From the NCBI GenBank assembly GCA_023388835.1, contig JAEWFK010000093.1, forward strand, positions 1 through 39,180: DNA of 39,180 nucleotides, in the 5' to 3' direction. Positions 25,786 through 33,473 of the stretch are shown piece after piece (the stretch's first letter is position 1; each line of letters starts with the position of its first letter). Below the pieces are notes generated by a model. The model did not search any database and was not told where the DNA came from. It saw nothing but the letters and a program-made list of their open reading frames with translations. A program made the translations under genes and the position numbers. Origin of the DNA: Pseudomonadota bacterium. Its GTDB lineage: Bacteria > Pseudomonadota > Gammaproteobacteria > Burkholderiales > Burkholderiaceae_B.

Positions 25786-27018
25786 ATGGAACATGTCACG
25801 AATACTATGCGTCGCCGCTTGCTGGCAAGCGCCGGCGGCGCCGTCGCATGGGCAGGGCTGGGGGGAACGGCGTTGGCCGATTCCAAGGAGCCGGCTTCAC
25901 AATCGAACCCGGGCCCAGTGTCCGCCGACAAGCCTTTGCCCGGCTACGCACAATGGAAAGATGCCGATTCCATGATCGTGCACAGCGCCAACACGATAGA
26001 AACGCGCCGCGCCGCGCTCGGCACGGGGGGAATCACCCCGCTGGACAAACTCTTCGTCCGCAACAACGTCTCGCCCCCGAGCGAAGACATCGTCGCTGAT
26101 CCCGATGCCTGGACAGTCGAAATCAAGGGGGTCAAGAACCCCCGCAGCTTCACCGTCGCCGAACTGAAAAAGCTAGGCATCGCGTCCGTCGCGATGGTGT
26201 TGCAGTGCTCGGGCAATGGCCGGGGCTATTTCCCGCACAAACCCAGCGGCACCCAGTGGACCACCGGCGCCGCGGGCTGTGTGATGTTTACCGGCATTCC
26301 CATCAAGGATCTGCTCAAAGCCGTGGGCGGCGCAGACGGCGAAGCGAAGTTCATCACAGGCACGGGCGGTGAAGCGATTCCCGCCGGCATCGACCCCAAC
26401 ACCGTCATGGTCGAGCGCTCCGTTCCCATGGAGGCAATGGAAGACGCCATGCTCGCCTGGGAAATCAACGGCGAGCCCCTGCCTCTTGCGCACGGCGGGC
26501 CGCTGCGCCTGGTGGTGCCGGGATACACGGGCGTCAACAGCATCAAGTACGTCAAGCAGCTGGCATTCACCAAGGAAATGTCGCCCGCCCGTATCCAGCA
26601 GAGCAGCTACCGCTATTCGCCGGTCGGAGAGAAAAGCTCACCCGACCACGAGGTCGTATGGGCCATGCCGCCCAAGTCCTGGATCATCGACCCGCTGGAA
26701 GACGACCAATCCGTCAAGGCCGGCTCCGTCGTGATCACCGGCGTTGCCATGGGTGGAACCAGCGCTCCTTCCAAGATCGAAGTGTCGGTCGACGGTGGCA
26801 AGAGCTGGAAAGAAGCCGCTTTCATCGGCCCCGACCTCGGCAAATACGCTTGGCGCACCTTCGCCCTGTCCACGGAACTGTCTGCCGGCGAACATGAACT
26901 GGTTTCCCGTGTCACCAACGCGGAAGGCGACTCCCAGCCCGAAGCGCGCAGCGAGAACAACCGCGGCTACAACAACAATAGCTGGCGCGATCACGGCATG
27001 AAGGTGACCGTTTCGTAA
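25786..27018 (+). CDS. sorA: Sulfite dehydrogenase molybdopterin subunit, SorA-like
   Basis: 410 aa from ATG 25786, with a perfect AGGAGGT (25774-25780) five bases upstream; an in-frame TTG two codons earlier is less likely. Residues 9-33 form a Tat signal (RRRLLASAGGAVAWAGLGG), so the protein is folded with its cofactor and exported. The molybdenum-binding cysteine is C141 in VLQCSGNGR; other oxidoreductase family blocks are PHKPSGTQWTTGAAGCVMF and PLRLVVPGYTGVNSIKYVK. The C-terminal third is the Ig-like dimerisation domain (SKIEVSVDGGKSWKEA). It oxidises sulfite to sulfate in the periplasm, passing electrons to the cytochrome encoded next. Confidence 0.92.
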   Translation: MEHVTNTMRRRLLASAGGAVAWAGLGGTALADSKEPASQSNPGPVSADKPLPGYAQWKDADSMIVHSANTIETRRAALGTGGITPLDKLFVRNNVSPPSEDIVADPDAWTVEIKGVKNPRSFTVAELKKLGIASVAMVLQCSGNGRGYFPHKPSGTQWTTGAAGCVMFTGIPIKDLLKAVGGADGEAKFITGTGGEAIPAGIDPNTVMVERSVPMEAMEDAMLAWEINGEPLPLAHGGPLRLVVPGYTGVNSIKYVKQLAFTKEMSPARIQQSSYRYSPVGEKSSPDHEVVWAMPPKSWIIDPLEDDQSVKAGSVVITGVAMGGTSAPSKIEVSVDGGKSWKEAAFIGPDLGKYAWRTFALSTELSAGEHELVSRVTNAEGDSQPEARSENNRGYNNNSWRDHGMKVTVS

Positions 27019-27096
27019 ATAAAGGTCACCGGCCGGCTACGTTTTGCAGGAAGCAGGCGTTACGGCCGGCAAGCCGCTGAACTGGTTTGGCGGAAG

Positions 27097-27124
27097 GCAG
27101 GCGCCCGTAAGCGCCTGCTTTTTT
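27097..27124 (+). terminator. Rho-independent terminator after sorA
   Basis: GCAGGCGC (27097-27104) pairs perfectly with GCGCCTGC (27111-27118) over a 6-base loop and is followed by six T. It lies between sorA and sorB, so it should weaken or uncouple sorB transcription. Confidence 0.85.
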
Positions 27125-27136
27125 CGCGCTGCCTAG

Positions 27137-27159
27137 CGCCCCGGCAAGCGGGGCGTTTT
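27137..27159 (+). terminator. Second hairpin with T-run between sorA and sorB
   Basis: CGCCCCG (27137-27143) pairs perfectly with CGGGGCG (27149-27155) over a 5-base loop, followed by four T. It is a weaker terminator candidate 12 bases after the first. Confidence 0.55.
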
Positions 27160-27171
27160 CGCCGAGCACCC

Positions 27172-27220
27172 CGTTATTTCTGTTTGAGAAGTACATCGTT
27201 ATTCTGTTTGAGAAACACAT
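27172..27220 (+). repeat. Direct repeat of the sorB leader
   Basis: 27172-27196 (CGTTATTTCTGTTTGAGAAG then TACAT) and 27197-27220 (CGTTATTCTGTTTGAGAAAC then ACAT) are tandem copies differing by one deletion and two substitutions. The second copy ends in the AT of the SorB start codon; the first ends in CATCG, so it provides no start. Confidence 0.8.
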
Positions 27221-27554
27221 GAAGAAAATTTTGCTTCGTTCGTTGGTCCTGTTTTCCTGTGCTGTAGCGGGTTCGTTTTCAACAGCAATGGCCGCAGACG
27301 ATGAAATGCTGACACGCGGTAAAGCCCTATTCACGGGCGAAGCCGTACCGGCCTGTGCCATCTGCCATACCTTGTCCGACGCCGGTGCTGAAGGCGCGAT
27401 CGGCCCCGACCTCGACGAACTCAAGCCCACCAAAGACGTTGTTCTGAAAGTGCTGAAGGAAGGCATGGGCGCCATGCCCTCATTCGCCGAAACCATGAGC
27501 CAGGAGGACATGGAGGCGGTGGCCAACTACGTTGTAAGTGCGACCGGGCAGTAG
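27219..27554 (+). CDS. sorB: Sulfite dehydrogenase cytochrome c subunit, SorB-like
   Basis: 111 aa with a signal peptide at about 1-25 (FSTAMAADD). It contains one class I c-type heme site CAICH (46-50) and a likely axial methionine at 86 (GAMPSF). Length and position after sorA match SorB, which takes electrons from the molybdenum subunit. Two hairpins and a duplicated leader separate it from sorA by 200 bases, so its expression may be partly independent. Confidence 0.88.
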   Translation: MKKILLRSLVLFSCAVAGSFSTAMAADDEMLTRGKALFTGEAVPACAICHTLSDAGAEGAIGPDLDELKPTKDVVLKVLKEGMGAMPSFAETMSQEDMEAVANYVVSATGQ

Positions 27555-27575
27555 TGCTCAGTCGCCGAGAGAAGC

Positions 27576-28193
27576 TCAGCGCCCGCTGCGCCCTTCCAAC
27601 CATTTGAGATAGGCCGACCGAGTCCGCGCCGATACCGATTCCAGCACCTTTTGCTGCGTCACCTGATGCCGCAGCATCAGCCGCGCATCCGCCACTCCGC
27701 GTGATTTGCAGAACCAGTGACAGCTGTGCTGGAACAGATACAGCTCCGCTGAAAGATGGTAGGCACGGTCCTTCGGTTCCCAACCGCCTTCGTTGTCGAC
27801 AACATGGCGCATTCCCGCCGCGTGGACGTTCAGCAGCTCGCGAAAGTCGCGCACCATCGAGGGAAGAAAACGTTCGGCGTAAGGAATGCAGAACTGCCCA
27901 GCGCCAATGGCGGCATCCTGCGCGGTTTCCTTCTTCATGGAGTCGGCCAGCGACTGCAATTGCGCCGCCACAGCACGTTCCGTCTGCGAAAACATCTCGA
28001 GCACGTGGAGTTGTCGCGACTCAGATTCTTCATGGATGGCGCGGGCATAGCCCTGCGTCAGCGTTTCCATGTGCCGCTCGAGCTGCAGGTTCGCCAAATG
28101 ACGCCCCAGCAAAGCGATATGCGAGCGCTGATATCGCTGGCACAGCAGCCACCATGTCGTGGCGGCGATCAACAGGATAAATACGATGTCCAT
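27576..28193 (-). CDS. Membrane-anchored hypothetical protein
   Basis: 205 aa from ATG 28193; the longer frame upstream overlaps the next gene in another register and is a shadow. One N-terminal hydrophobic helix (MDIVFILLIAATTWWLLC) is followed by a charged, probably helical region (about 20-90) and a globular part with SCHWFCKSRGVADARLMLRH and VLESVSARTRSAYLKWLEG. No family was recognised. It is convergent with sorB (21 bases apart) and lies 16 bases downstream of the nuclease-like gene, so the two could be one operon. Its base composition is nearer to the sorAB side than to the nuclease gene, which argues for separate origins. Confidence 0.65.
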   Translation of the reverse strand: MDIVFILLIAATTWWLLCQRYQRSHIALLGRHLANLQLERHMETLTQGYARAIHEESESRQLHVLEMFSQTERAVAAQLQSLADSMKKETAQDAAIGAGQFCIPYAERFLPSMVRDFRELLNVHAAGMRHVVDNEGGWEPKDRAYHLSAELYLFQHSCHWFCKSRGVADARLMLRHQVTQQKVLESVSARTRSAYLKWLEGRSGR

Positions 28194-28209
28194 GTGCTGT
28201 GTTGTTTCG

Positions 28210-29448
28210 TCACGCTTGAACCGGCTCAGCGACATCAGCCACATCAGCGACAAAGGTCTCGAGCCAATCAGTAGAGGAGCAAAGCTGAAGGTCTTCGAAC
28301 CAGAGGAGGCCGATCTCCAGCCACTGCAGCAAGCCCTCAGTCTCGGCATCGGGTCGCTCGGGCAGCACGATCGCCACATGACAATCGTCTGATGGGCCCA
28401 TAAGCCGATGCCAATACGCATAAACCTGGCCGATCGCCATCCGAACTTGCGATGGATCCGTACTGCTCTTCACCTCGAGCAGTAGATCGTTATTGGAACC
28501 GTCGTAATTCTTGACCAAAACGTCATAGCGACAATTGTTGGCTTGACCTTCAAGCAACGTCCAACTCGCGAGTAGTCGACGCAGCGAATTCGTCATGCCA
28601 TTGTGGACGCGACGCTGCGGGAGTTCCAGTGCCTGCTGAAGACGGCGCACCTCATCTTCGTCCTTCAATGGCAAGACAGTGCCGATTTCTGAAGCCGGCG
28701 CGAGTAGCTGCCAGGCAGGTTCAACGTCTCCCCAACCAAGATTGGCGAGCTCGGCCAGTCCCAACTGATCCACGTCGGCCGCGTCAGCAATTCCGCGATG
28801 ACCAATCAGGCCAACAAGGAGTTGAATCTGCACAGGAACCGATTGGCCATTTGCACCGATTCTCCGCAACACTGACTGCACGCGTGTGCCTCCGTTGAGG
28901 ATAGGGAACCTCAAGCGCGAGTCCAATGCAAAACAGACCGGCGCCAAAAGAAACTCCGGACGCATAAGTACCTGCGGATGATTTGCCTTTGGGATTCCCG
29001 GTAATGCCGCGATATCAGCCCCCAGCGCCAATGCATCTTCGTCATTCTGCAAATCATACGCACGGTGAAAAAGCGCAGCGATCGTCGGCGCGTGCGCGAT
29101 TATCCAGTCGCGGGCAGATTTGCGATAGGCTTTGTAGAAGTTTGTAAATCCGGTGTGCGAGCGGACGAGTACATCGATTTGAAGCTTATGCAGATCCATC
29201 GCCACAGAGGTCGCCACTTCATCAAGTGTCTGCCCCGAGAAGTCGCGCTGCAGAGCGTCCCCCAGCGCAGGGATTTTAGTGCTACGAATGTAGGACGCAT
29301 CCTTCGTTCTGTACGACTCGGTGATCCAGGTGAGTCTGCAGAGCCCATACAGACGGTCACCGTCAAGAGGTTCTGCTAGCACTTTGCGGGCGACTTCCCG
29401 CACGAGCCTGTTTGTGCGGCGTTGGCGTTCCGCCCATACTTCAGACAT
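28210..29448 (-). CDS. Unrecognised protein with a C-terminal PD-(D/E)XK-type nuclease motif
   Basis: 412 aa; the ATG at 29448 follows a GGTAGAGA. Residues 1-290 match no family I know; they include helical stretches and FALDSRLRFPILNGGTRVQS. The C-terminal part has RYDVLVKNYDG with D309, then NDLLLEVKSS with E335 and K337, then QVYAYWH (Q341 with Y345). This is the D...ExK core of restriction-endonuclease-like nucleases followed by a QxxxY-like motif as in RecB/Cas4 relatives. The protein is soluble. GC is visibly lower than in the flanking sor genes, suggesting transfer. A defence or DNA-repair role is possible but unproven. Confidence 0.7.
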   Translation of the reverse strand: MSEVWAERQRRTNRLVREVARKVLAEPLDGDRLYGLCRLTWITESYRTKDASYIRSTKIPALGDALQRDFSGQTLDEVATSVAMDLHKLQIDVLVRSHTGFTNFYKAYRKSARDWIIAHAPTIAALFHRAYDLQNDEDALALGADIAALPGIPKANHPQVLMRPEFLLAPVCFALDSRLRFPILNGGTRVQSVLRRIGANGQSVPVQIQLLVGLIGHRGIADAADVDQLGLAELANLGWGDVEPAWQLLAPASEIGTVLPLKDEDEVRRLQQALELPQRRVHNGMTNSLRRLLASWTLLEGQANNCRYDVLVKNYDGSNNDLLLEVKSSTDPSQVRMAIGQVYAYWHRLMGPSDDCHVAIVLPERPDAETEGLLQWLEIGLLWFEDLQLCSSTDWLETFVADVADVAEPVQA

Positions 29449-29730
29449 TGATCTCTACCCTTTGCTTACTGCGCTTTCGACGGTCGAGTAACCGGCGGAT
29501 GCAGACTCTGCCAGAGTATACAAATCTTTGATCCAGATCACGACACATGGCGCGGAGAACGCATGGGACGAAGAGAGCACGCTCGCGGGGAAACGCGCCA
29601 AGGAGCACGCAAACGAGCTCTTCACATGCGACAGGGGGAACTAAAGTCGCTAAAACACCGACAAAAAGGGCGGAGAACCAACTTTGGACTTCATCCCAAA
29701 CGTCGAACAGTCAAAAAGGAAGAGGTCACG
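29449..29730. other. Low-GC region upstream of the nuclease-like gene, no gene called
   Basis: This should contain the promoter of the minus-strand nuclease-like gene. Two short plus-strand frames (73 and 78 codons) cover it in different registers; both are very basic, low-complexity translations without family features or a clear ribosome binding site, so neither is called. The right end is where the broken Bug gene starts, and the sequence may be a recombination scar. Confidence 0.4.
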
Positions 29731-30169
29731 ACACGAGTTCGTTACTACACCGGCTCATCCAGCACTGAAGCTGCACCTTATCAATGCCATGGCACTTAGA
29801 AGCCGATAGCCAGTCCATCGCGCCGTCCATCCGAGCCACCGAGGAATACATCAGATCCTTGTAAATATGAGGAAAAACGGTGAATGGTGAGTTATTGGAA
29901 AGAATCAGCGTCAGGCCATCAGGTTTGCTACGCTTTATATCCCCTAGCGCCACTCGTTGAGTAGCGCCCGGCTTATTTTCAACGACCACAGGCTGATTCA
30001 ATGCTACGCGCAGTTCCTCTGCCAACGCCCTCGCCACGGAATCGAGTGCCCCTCCTGCAGAGAATCCAACCAATAAGCGCACAGGCGCGTTATTTTCTTG
30101 TGCTAATACAGGACTGATTGGCAGGAGAATCAAACCAGCCAGTAAAGCTTTCAAAATTCCTCGTCGCAT
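29726..30169 (-). pseudogene. Truncated Bug-family tripartite tricarboxylate receptor
   Basis: 147 codons from ATG 30169 (AGGAGACAAAG upstream); intact Bug proteins are about 320-330 aa. The signal peptide (LILLPISPVLAQ) and N-terminal domain are normal: VRLLVGFSAGGALDSVARAL, QPVVVENKPGATQRVALGDI, and TVFPHIYKDLMY. After about base 29845 the translation is unrelated, and it stops soon after. Two thirds of the protein, including most of the ligand pocket, is missing. It follows the diaminopropionate ammonia-lyase gene by 117 bases on the same strand, so it was probably the uptake receptor of that catabolic unit. Confidence 0.8.
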
Positions 30170-30286
30170 CTTTGTCTCCTTGGGCATATTCGCCTCCTTT
30201 TAGAGTTGGGAACTACTTTCTGGGTACAGCCTATCCCCTCGCCCGTATCGGGCGATTGGCATATTGGTTGGTAATCAGCAGCCCGG

Positions 30287-31501
30287 CTAGCGAACTGCGA
30301 TGGCTTGCCTGTCCTTGACCGCCTGGGCCGGCTCTCCAACGAGTAGCTCGTAGACCTGCGGCGCCGTCGCTCCCTCTGTGTTCACGATCAGCACGCGAGA
30401 CTGCGAATCAAGACCTGCTTGCTTCGAAAGATCAAGGTCGCCACGCAGAATCTCCAGGGCCGCCAAACCGGCCACGCCGGACTCGCCGGCAACGATCGGA
30501 ATATCATCGTCGTTACCTCTGGCCAGGGTGCGCATGCTTCCAATAGCTTGCTCATCCTCGACAGTCATGAAGTGATCCACACTGGTAAACAAGAACTTCC
30601 AGGCGAGGGGTGAGGTCTCGCCACACGCCAGCCCGGCCATTACTGAATCGACAGAACCGGTGGTCTTGGCGGCATAGCCATGCATAGCACTTTGCATAAG
30701 GCAATCTGCCTGCGTCGGCTCGACCACAATGAAGCACGGTCGGTGTTTGCCGTGATATTCCCACAGGTAACTGATCAGCCCAGCGGCCATGCCGCCGACG
30801 CCGCCTTGAAGGAAGACGTGCGTGAAGGCACCCGCCTCGTTCGGACGGGCACCGGTCTGCTCCACAATCTCTGCCGCGATGGTTCCGTAGCCTTGCATCA
30901 CATCGCGAGGAATGTCCTCATAGCCGTCGTAGGATGTGTCCGACACAACCTGCCAGCCGTGAGCCGCGGCCAGCCGTGCCGCCTCTTCGACCGAGGCATC
31001 ATAGTTTCCTTTGATGCGGACGATCTCGGCACCCAGTTCCGCGATCGCTTCTTCGCGCTCCGCGCTCACATTGGCATGCAGCACGATCACGCAGCGGCAT
31101 CCCGCGTCGCGCGCTGCGGCGGCCAGGCCTCGGCCGTGATTGCCGTCTGTGGCACTGATTACGGTATAGCTTTTGAGCAGCTCTGTGTAGCCGCCTGTCA
31201 GAATGGCGACTGGATCCAGATCGGGATACAGACGCAAGATCTGGCGTACCAATGCGATGGGCGCTCCTAGAGCCTTGAAGCTGCCAAGCGACGAACGCTC
31301 CGACTCGTCTTTGACGCTGAAACGCGCCACGCCGAGCTTCCGGGCAACACCTGGCAGGTCATAGACAGGCGTTGCCCCGCGGGCTATACCGTTCCAGGCG
31401 TTGAGCCAGCGGCGGCTTTCCTCGGCTCGCTCGATACTCATGATCGAGCGGAGTTCAGAAGGATAGGCCGCGCGCAGAGCACGGGGGTTGGTGAACAACA
31501 T
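30287..31501 (-). CDS. dpaL: Diaminopropionate ammonia-lyase
   Basis: 404 aa, family length. ATG 31501 follows GGAGGG. It is a fold type II PLP enzyme: the PLP lysine is K76 in SSLGSFKALGAP, with the substrate loop SATDGNHGRGLA and the glycine-rich phosphate loop VFLQGGVGGMAAGL. It should convert 2,3-diaminopropionate to pyruvate and ammonia. It lies 36 bases after an M20 amidohydrolase gene, as in the E. coli ygeX-ygeY arrangement. A divergent Lrp-type regulator and a broken Bug receptor complete the locus. The exact physiological substrate could be a derivative of diaminopropionate. Confidence 0.9.
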   Translation of the reverse strand: MLFTNPRALRAAYPSELRSIMSIERAEESRRWLNAWNGIARGATPVYDLPGVARKLGVARFSVKDESERSSLGSFKALGAPIALVRQILRLYPDLDPVAILTGGYTELLKSYTVISATDGNHGRGLAAAARDAGCRCVIVLHANVSAEREEAIAELGAEIVRIKGNYDASVEEAARLAAAHGWQVVSDTSYDGYEDIPRDVMQGYGTIAAEIVEQTGARPNEAGAFTHVFLQGGVGGMAAGLISYLWEYHGKHRPCFIVVEPTQADCLMQSAMHGYAAKTTGSVDSVMAGLACGETSPLAWKFLFTSVDHFMTVEDEQAIGSMRTLARGNDDDIPIVAGESGVAGLAALEILRGDLDLSKQAGLDSQSRVLIVNTEGATAPQVYELLVGEPAQAVKDRQAIAVR

Positions 31502-31537
31502 GAGGTTCCCTCCGGAAATCAGTGAATAAAGAGATAC

Positions 31538-32791
31538 TTAGCCAGTGGCCAGGCGCCGCTGCACGACATCCAGCAGAACTTGCGCGCCGTGAATAAGCTG
31601 AGAGTCGTCGGTGTATTCCCGCGGGTTATGGCTGATGCCACCGCGGCTGGGCACGAAAATCATGGCTGCCGGAGCGATACGCGCGATCATCTGGGCGTCA
31701 TGGCCTGCACCTGAAGTGATCCGCCGGTATGTGAAGCCTAAGCGCTGCGCCGAGGCTTCTATTTCTTCGACGAGGTCGGCATCGAACGTTACTGGCGCGA
31801 AGCGCACCAAGCGTTCGGTTTCGACTTTTACGCCCTCGCGTTCAGCGATTTGCACGAGAAAGTCCGACAGGCGCTTCTCCGCCGCCTGCAGCCGTTCTTC
31901 GTCTGGGTCACGCAGATCCACAGTAAATGTCGCCTTACGCGGAATGACGTTAATCACATCCGGCTCCAGGCTGAGCGAACCAGTCGTCGCGAGCGTCGTC
32001 TCTGGCGCCAAGCCCACTACCTGCTCACGCAGAAACGCGATGATGGCGGCAGCCGCATAACTCGCATCGTGACGCAGCCGGGTGGGAGTTGTGCCGGCAT
32101 GATTTGCCGTGCCATGTACCGTGATTCTCTGCCATGAGATGCCCTGCAAATTCTCCACAACGCCGATTTGCAGGCCGTCGGCTTCGAGCACCGGCCCCTG
32201 CTCGATGTGCAGCTCCAGATACTCCTGCGGCACGATGGAACCGGGTCTCAGGTCGCCGGCATAGCCGATACGCTCCAGCTCGTCGCCCAACCGCGTTCCG
32301 TCGATGCCGGTGGTATTCAGCGCCTCATCCACTGCTAGCCCGCCTGCATATACGAGAGAGCCCATCATGTCCGGTTGATAACGTACGCCTTCCTCATTTG
32401 TGAATGCGGCAACGATGATCGCCCGCGTGGGCCGTACGCCGGCTTCATGGTAGGCGCGGGCGACGGCCAAGCCGGCCAATACGCCGTAGCACCCATCCAG
32501 AGCTCCCGCGTTGCGCACGGTGTCGATGTGCGAGCCAATCATCAGTGGCCGCTGATTGCCGTCCTCGGTAGCCGCTGGCAAGGTGCCGAAGAGATTGCCG
32601 ATATGATCGATGCGCACATCGAGCTTCAGTTCTCGCATCCAATGCACTACCAGATCACGCCCCGCTTTCTCTGCATCAGTCAGTGCAATGCGGGTGCGCC
32701 CTCCGGCGACTGCGTCTGCACCTATGGCACCCAGCGATTGGATTTGTGTGAGTAAACGCTCGGCCTTTAGAGAGAAAGGAGAGATGGGCAT
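31538..32791 (-). CDS. M20-family Zn-dependent amidohydrolase (N-carbamoyl amino acid hydrolase/allantoate amidohydrolase type)
   Basis: 417 aa. ATG 32791 is preceded by ATAGGAGGC. Metal ligands are visible in GSHIDTV (86-92) and GALDGCYGVL, with the catalytic NEEG at 132-135; GISWQRITVHGTANHAGTTP belongs to the dimerisation/lid domain, and SGAGHDAQMI carries a late ligand. The family hydrolyses N-carbamoyl-L-amino acids or ureido acids to the amino acid, CO2 and ammonia. Placed before the ammonia-lyase gene, it may release an amino acid such as diaminopropionate from a carbamoylated form. The precise substrate cannot be read. Confidence 0.88.
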   Translation of the reverse strand: MPISPFSLKAERLLTQIQSLGAIGADAVAGGRTRIALTDAEKAGRDLVVHWMRELKLDVRIDHIGNLFGTLPAATEDGNQRPLMIGSHIDTVRNAGALDGCYGVLAGLAVARAYHEAGVRPTRAIIVAAFTNEEGVRYQPDMMGSLVYAGGLAVDEALNTTGIDGTRLGDELERIGYAGDLRPGSIVPQEYLELHIEQGPVLEADGLQIGVVENLQGISWQRITVHGTANHAGTTPTRLRHDASYAAAAIIAFLREQVVGLAPETTLATTGSLSLEPDVINVIPRKATFTVDLRDPDEERLQAAEKRLSDFLVQIAEREGVKVETERLVRFAPVTFDADLVEEIEASAQRLGFTYRRITSGAGHDAQMIARIAPAAMIFVPSRGGISHNPREYTDDSQLIHGAQVLLDVVQRRLATG

Positions 32792-32822
32792 AGCGCCTCC
32801 TATAACGTGTGCGACCTCTGAA

Positions 32823-32863
32823 ATTGTATTTCTAATAAACGGCTGTTTTTATTAAAATATAAT
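32823..32863. promoter_or_regulatory. Divergent promoter region with dyad operator (Lrp-type)
   Basis: A 22-base dyad TAATAAA-N8-TTTATTA (32833-32854) lies between TATAAT (32858-32863), a -10 for the regulator gene, and ATTGTA (32823-32828; TACAAT on the minus strand), a -10 for the amidohydrolase gene. The dyad would overlap both -35 regions, the classical place for an Lrp/AsnC-type regulator to act on both genes. Confidence 0.5.
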
Positions 32864-32917
32864 GTGCCGTGTGAATTTTTTATCGATTATTATCCAGATT
32901 TTGGAATAACTGTTGAA

Positions 32918-33394
32918 ATGATGCCGACGCTCGACAATTACGACCGTGCGCTGCTAGCAGCGATTCAAGAAGATGCTCGCGTTCCCCAGAGCGAGTTGGG
33001 CAACCGTACCAACCTGTCCACCGCCGCTGTGAACCGCAGGCTTAAGAACCTCTCCAACGCGGGAGTCATCGAGCGCTACACAGCGTCCATCGATCCCAAG
33101 GCCGTAGGCTATAACCTCACCATCATCGTAGAGGTGAAGGCGGAGAGCGAACGCGCCGACTTGCTGGATGAAATGCGAAAGGCCTTCAAGGCTTGTAGCC
33201 AGATTCAACAGTGTTACTACGTGACGGGCGAACATGACTTCGTACTGATCTTCCTCGTGCGCGACATGGATCAGTACGTGGATTTGACGCGGCAGCTTTT
33301 CCACGCCAACAACAATGTCAAGGCGTTCAAAACATTAGTGGTAATGGACAGAGTAAAGACCGGTATGACTGTCTGCATCGAAGCCGGGCAGTAA
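32918..33394 (+). CDS. Lrp/AsnC-family transcriptional regulator
   Basis: 158 aa from ATG 32918 (a second ATG follows directly); the longer upstream frame covers the promoter and is not used. The N-terminal HTH is typical (LDNYDRALLAAIQEDARVPQ, then LSTAAVNRRLKNLSNAGVIE). The C-terminal RAM domain (about 70-150) includes VKAESERADLLDEMRKAF, CYYVTGEHDFVLIFLV and VKAFKTLVVMDRVK. Divergent from the amidohydrolase/ammonia-lyase unit, it probably senses the amino acid degraded there. No strong Shine-Dalgarno is seen. Confidence 0.9.
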   Translation: MMPTLDNYDRALLAAIQEDARVPQSELGNRTNLSTAAVNRRLKNLSNAGVIERYTASIDPKAVGYNLTIIVEVKAESERADLLDEMRKAFKACSQIQQCYYVTGEHDFVLIFLVRDMDQYVDLTRQLFHANNNVKAFKTLVVMDRVKTGMTVCIEAGQ

Positions 33395-33473
33395 GGCATC
33401 GACGCACGGGGTCTTCGACCAGAGCAGATAGGCGGCGCACGCCGACAAGGCGAAGCTAGCCAGGCAAGTGCAT

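Noticed and set aside
27172..27220. Tandem leader repeat as the start of a CRISPR array
   Set aside because: Only two adjoining copies without spacers, ending in a start codon.
29547..29799. Two short overlapping plus-strand frames (73 and 78 codons)
   Set aside because: Very basic low-complexity translations in two registers, no ribosome binding site, no recognisable domain.
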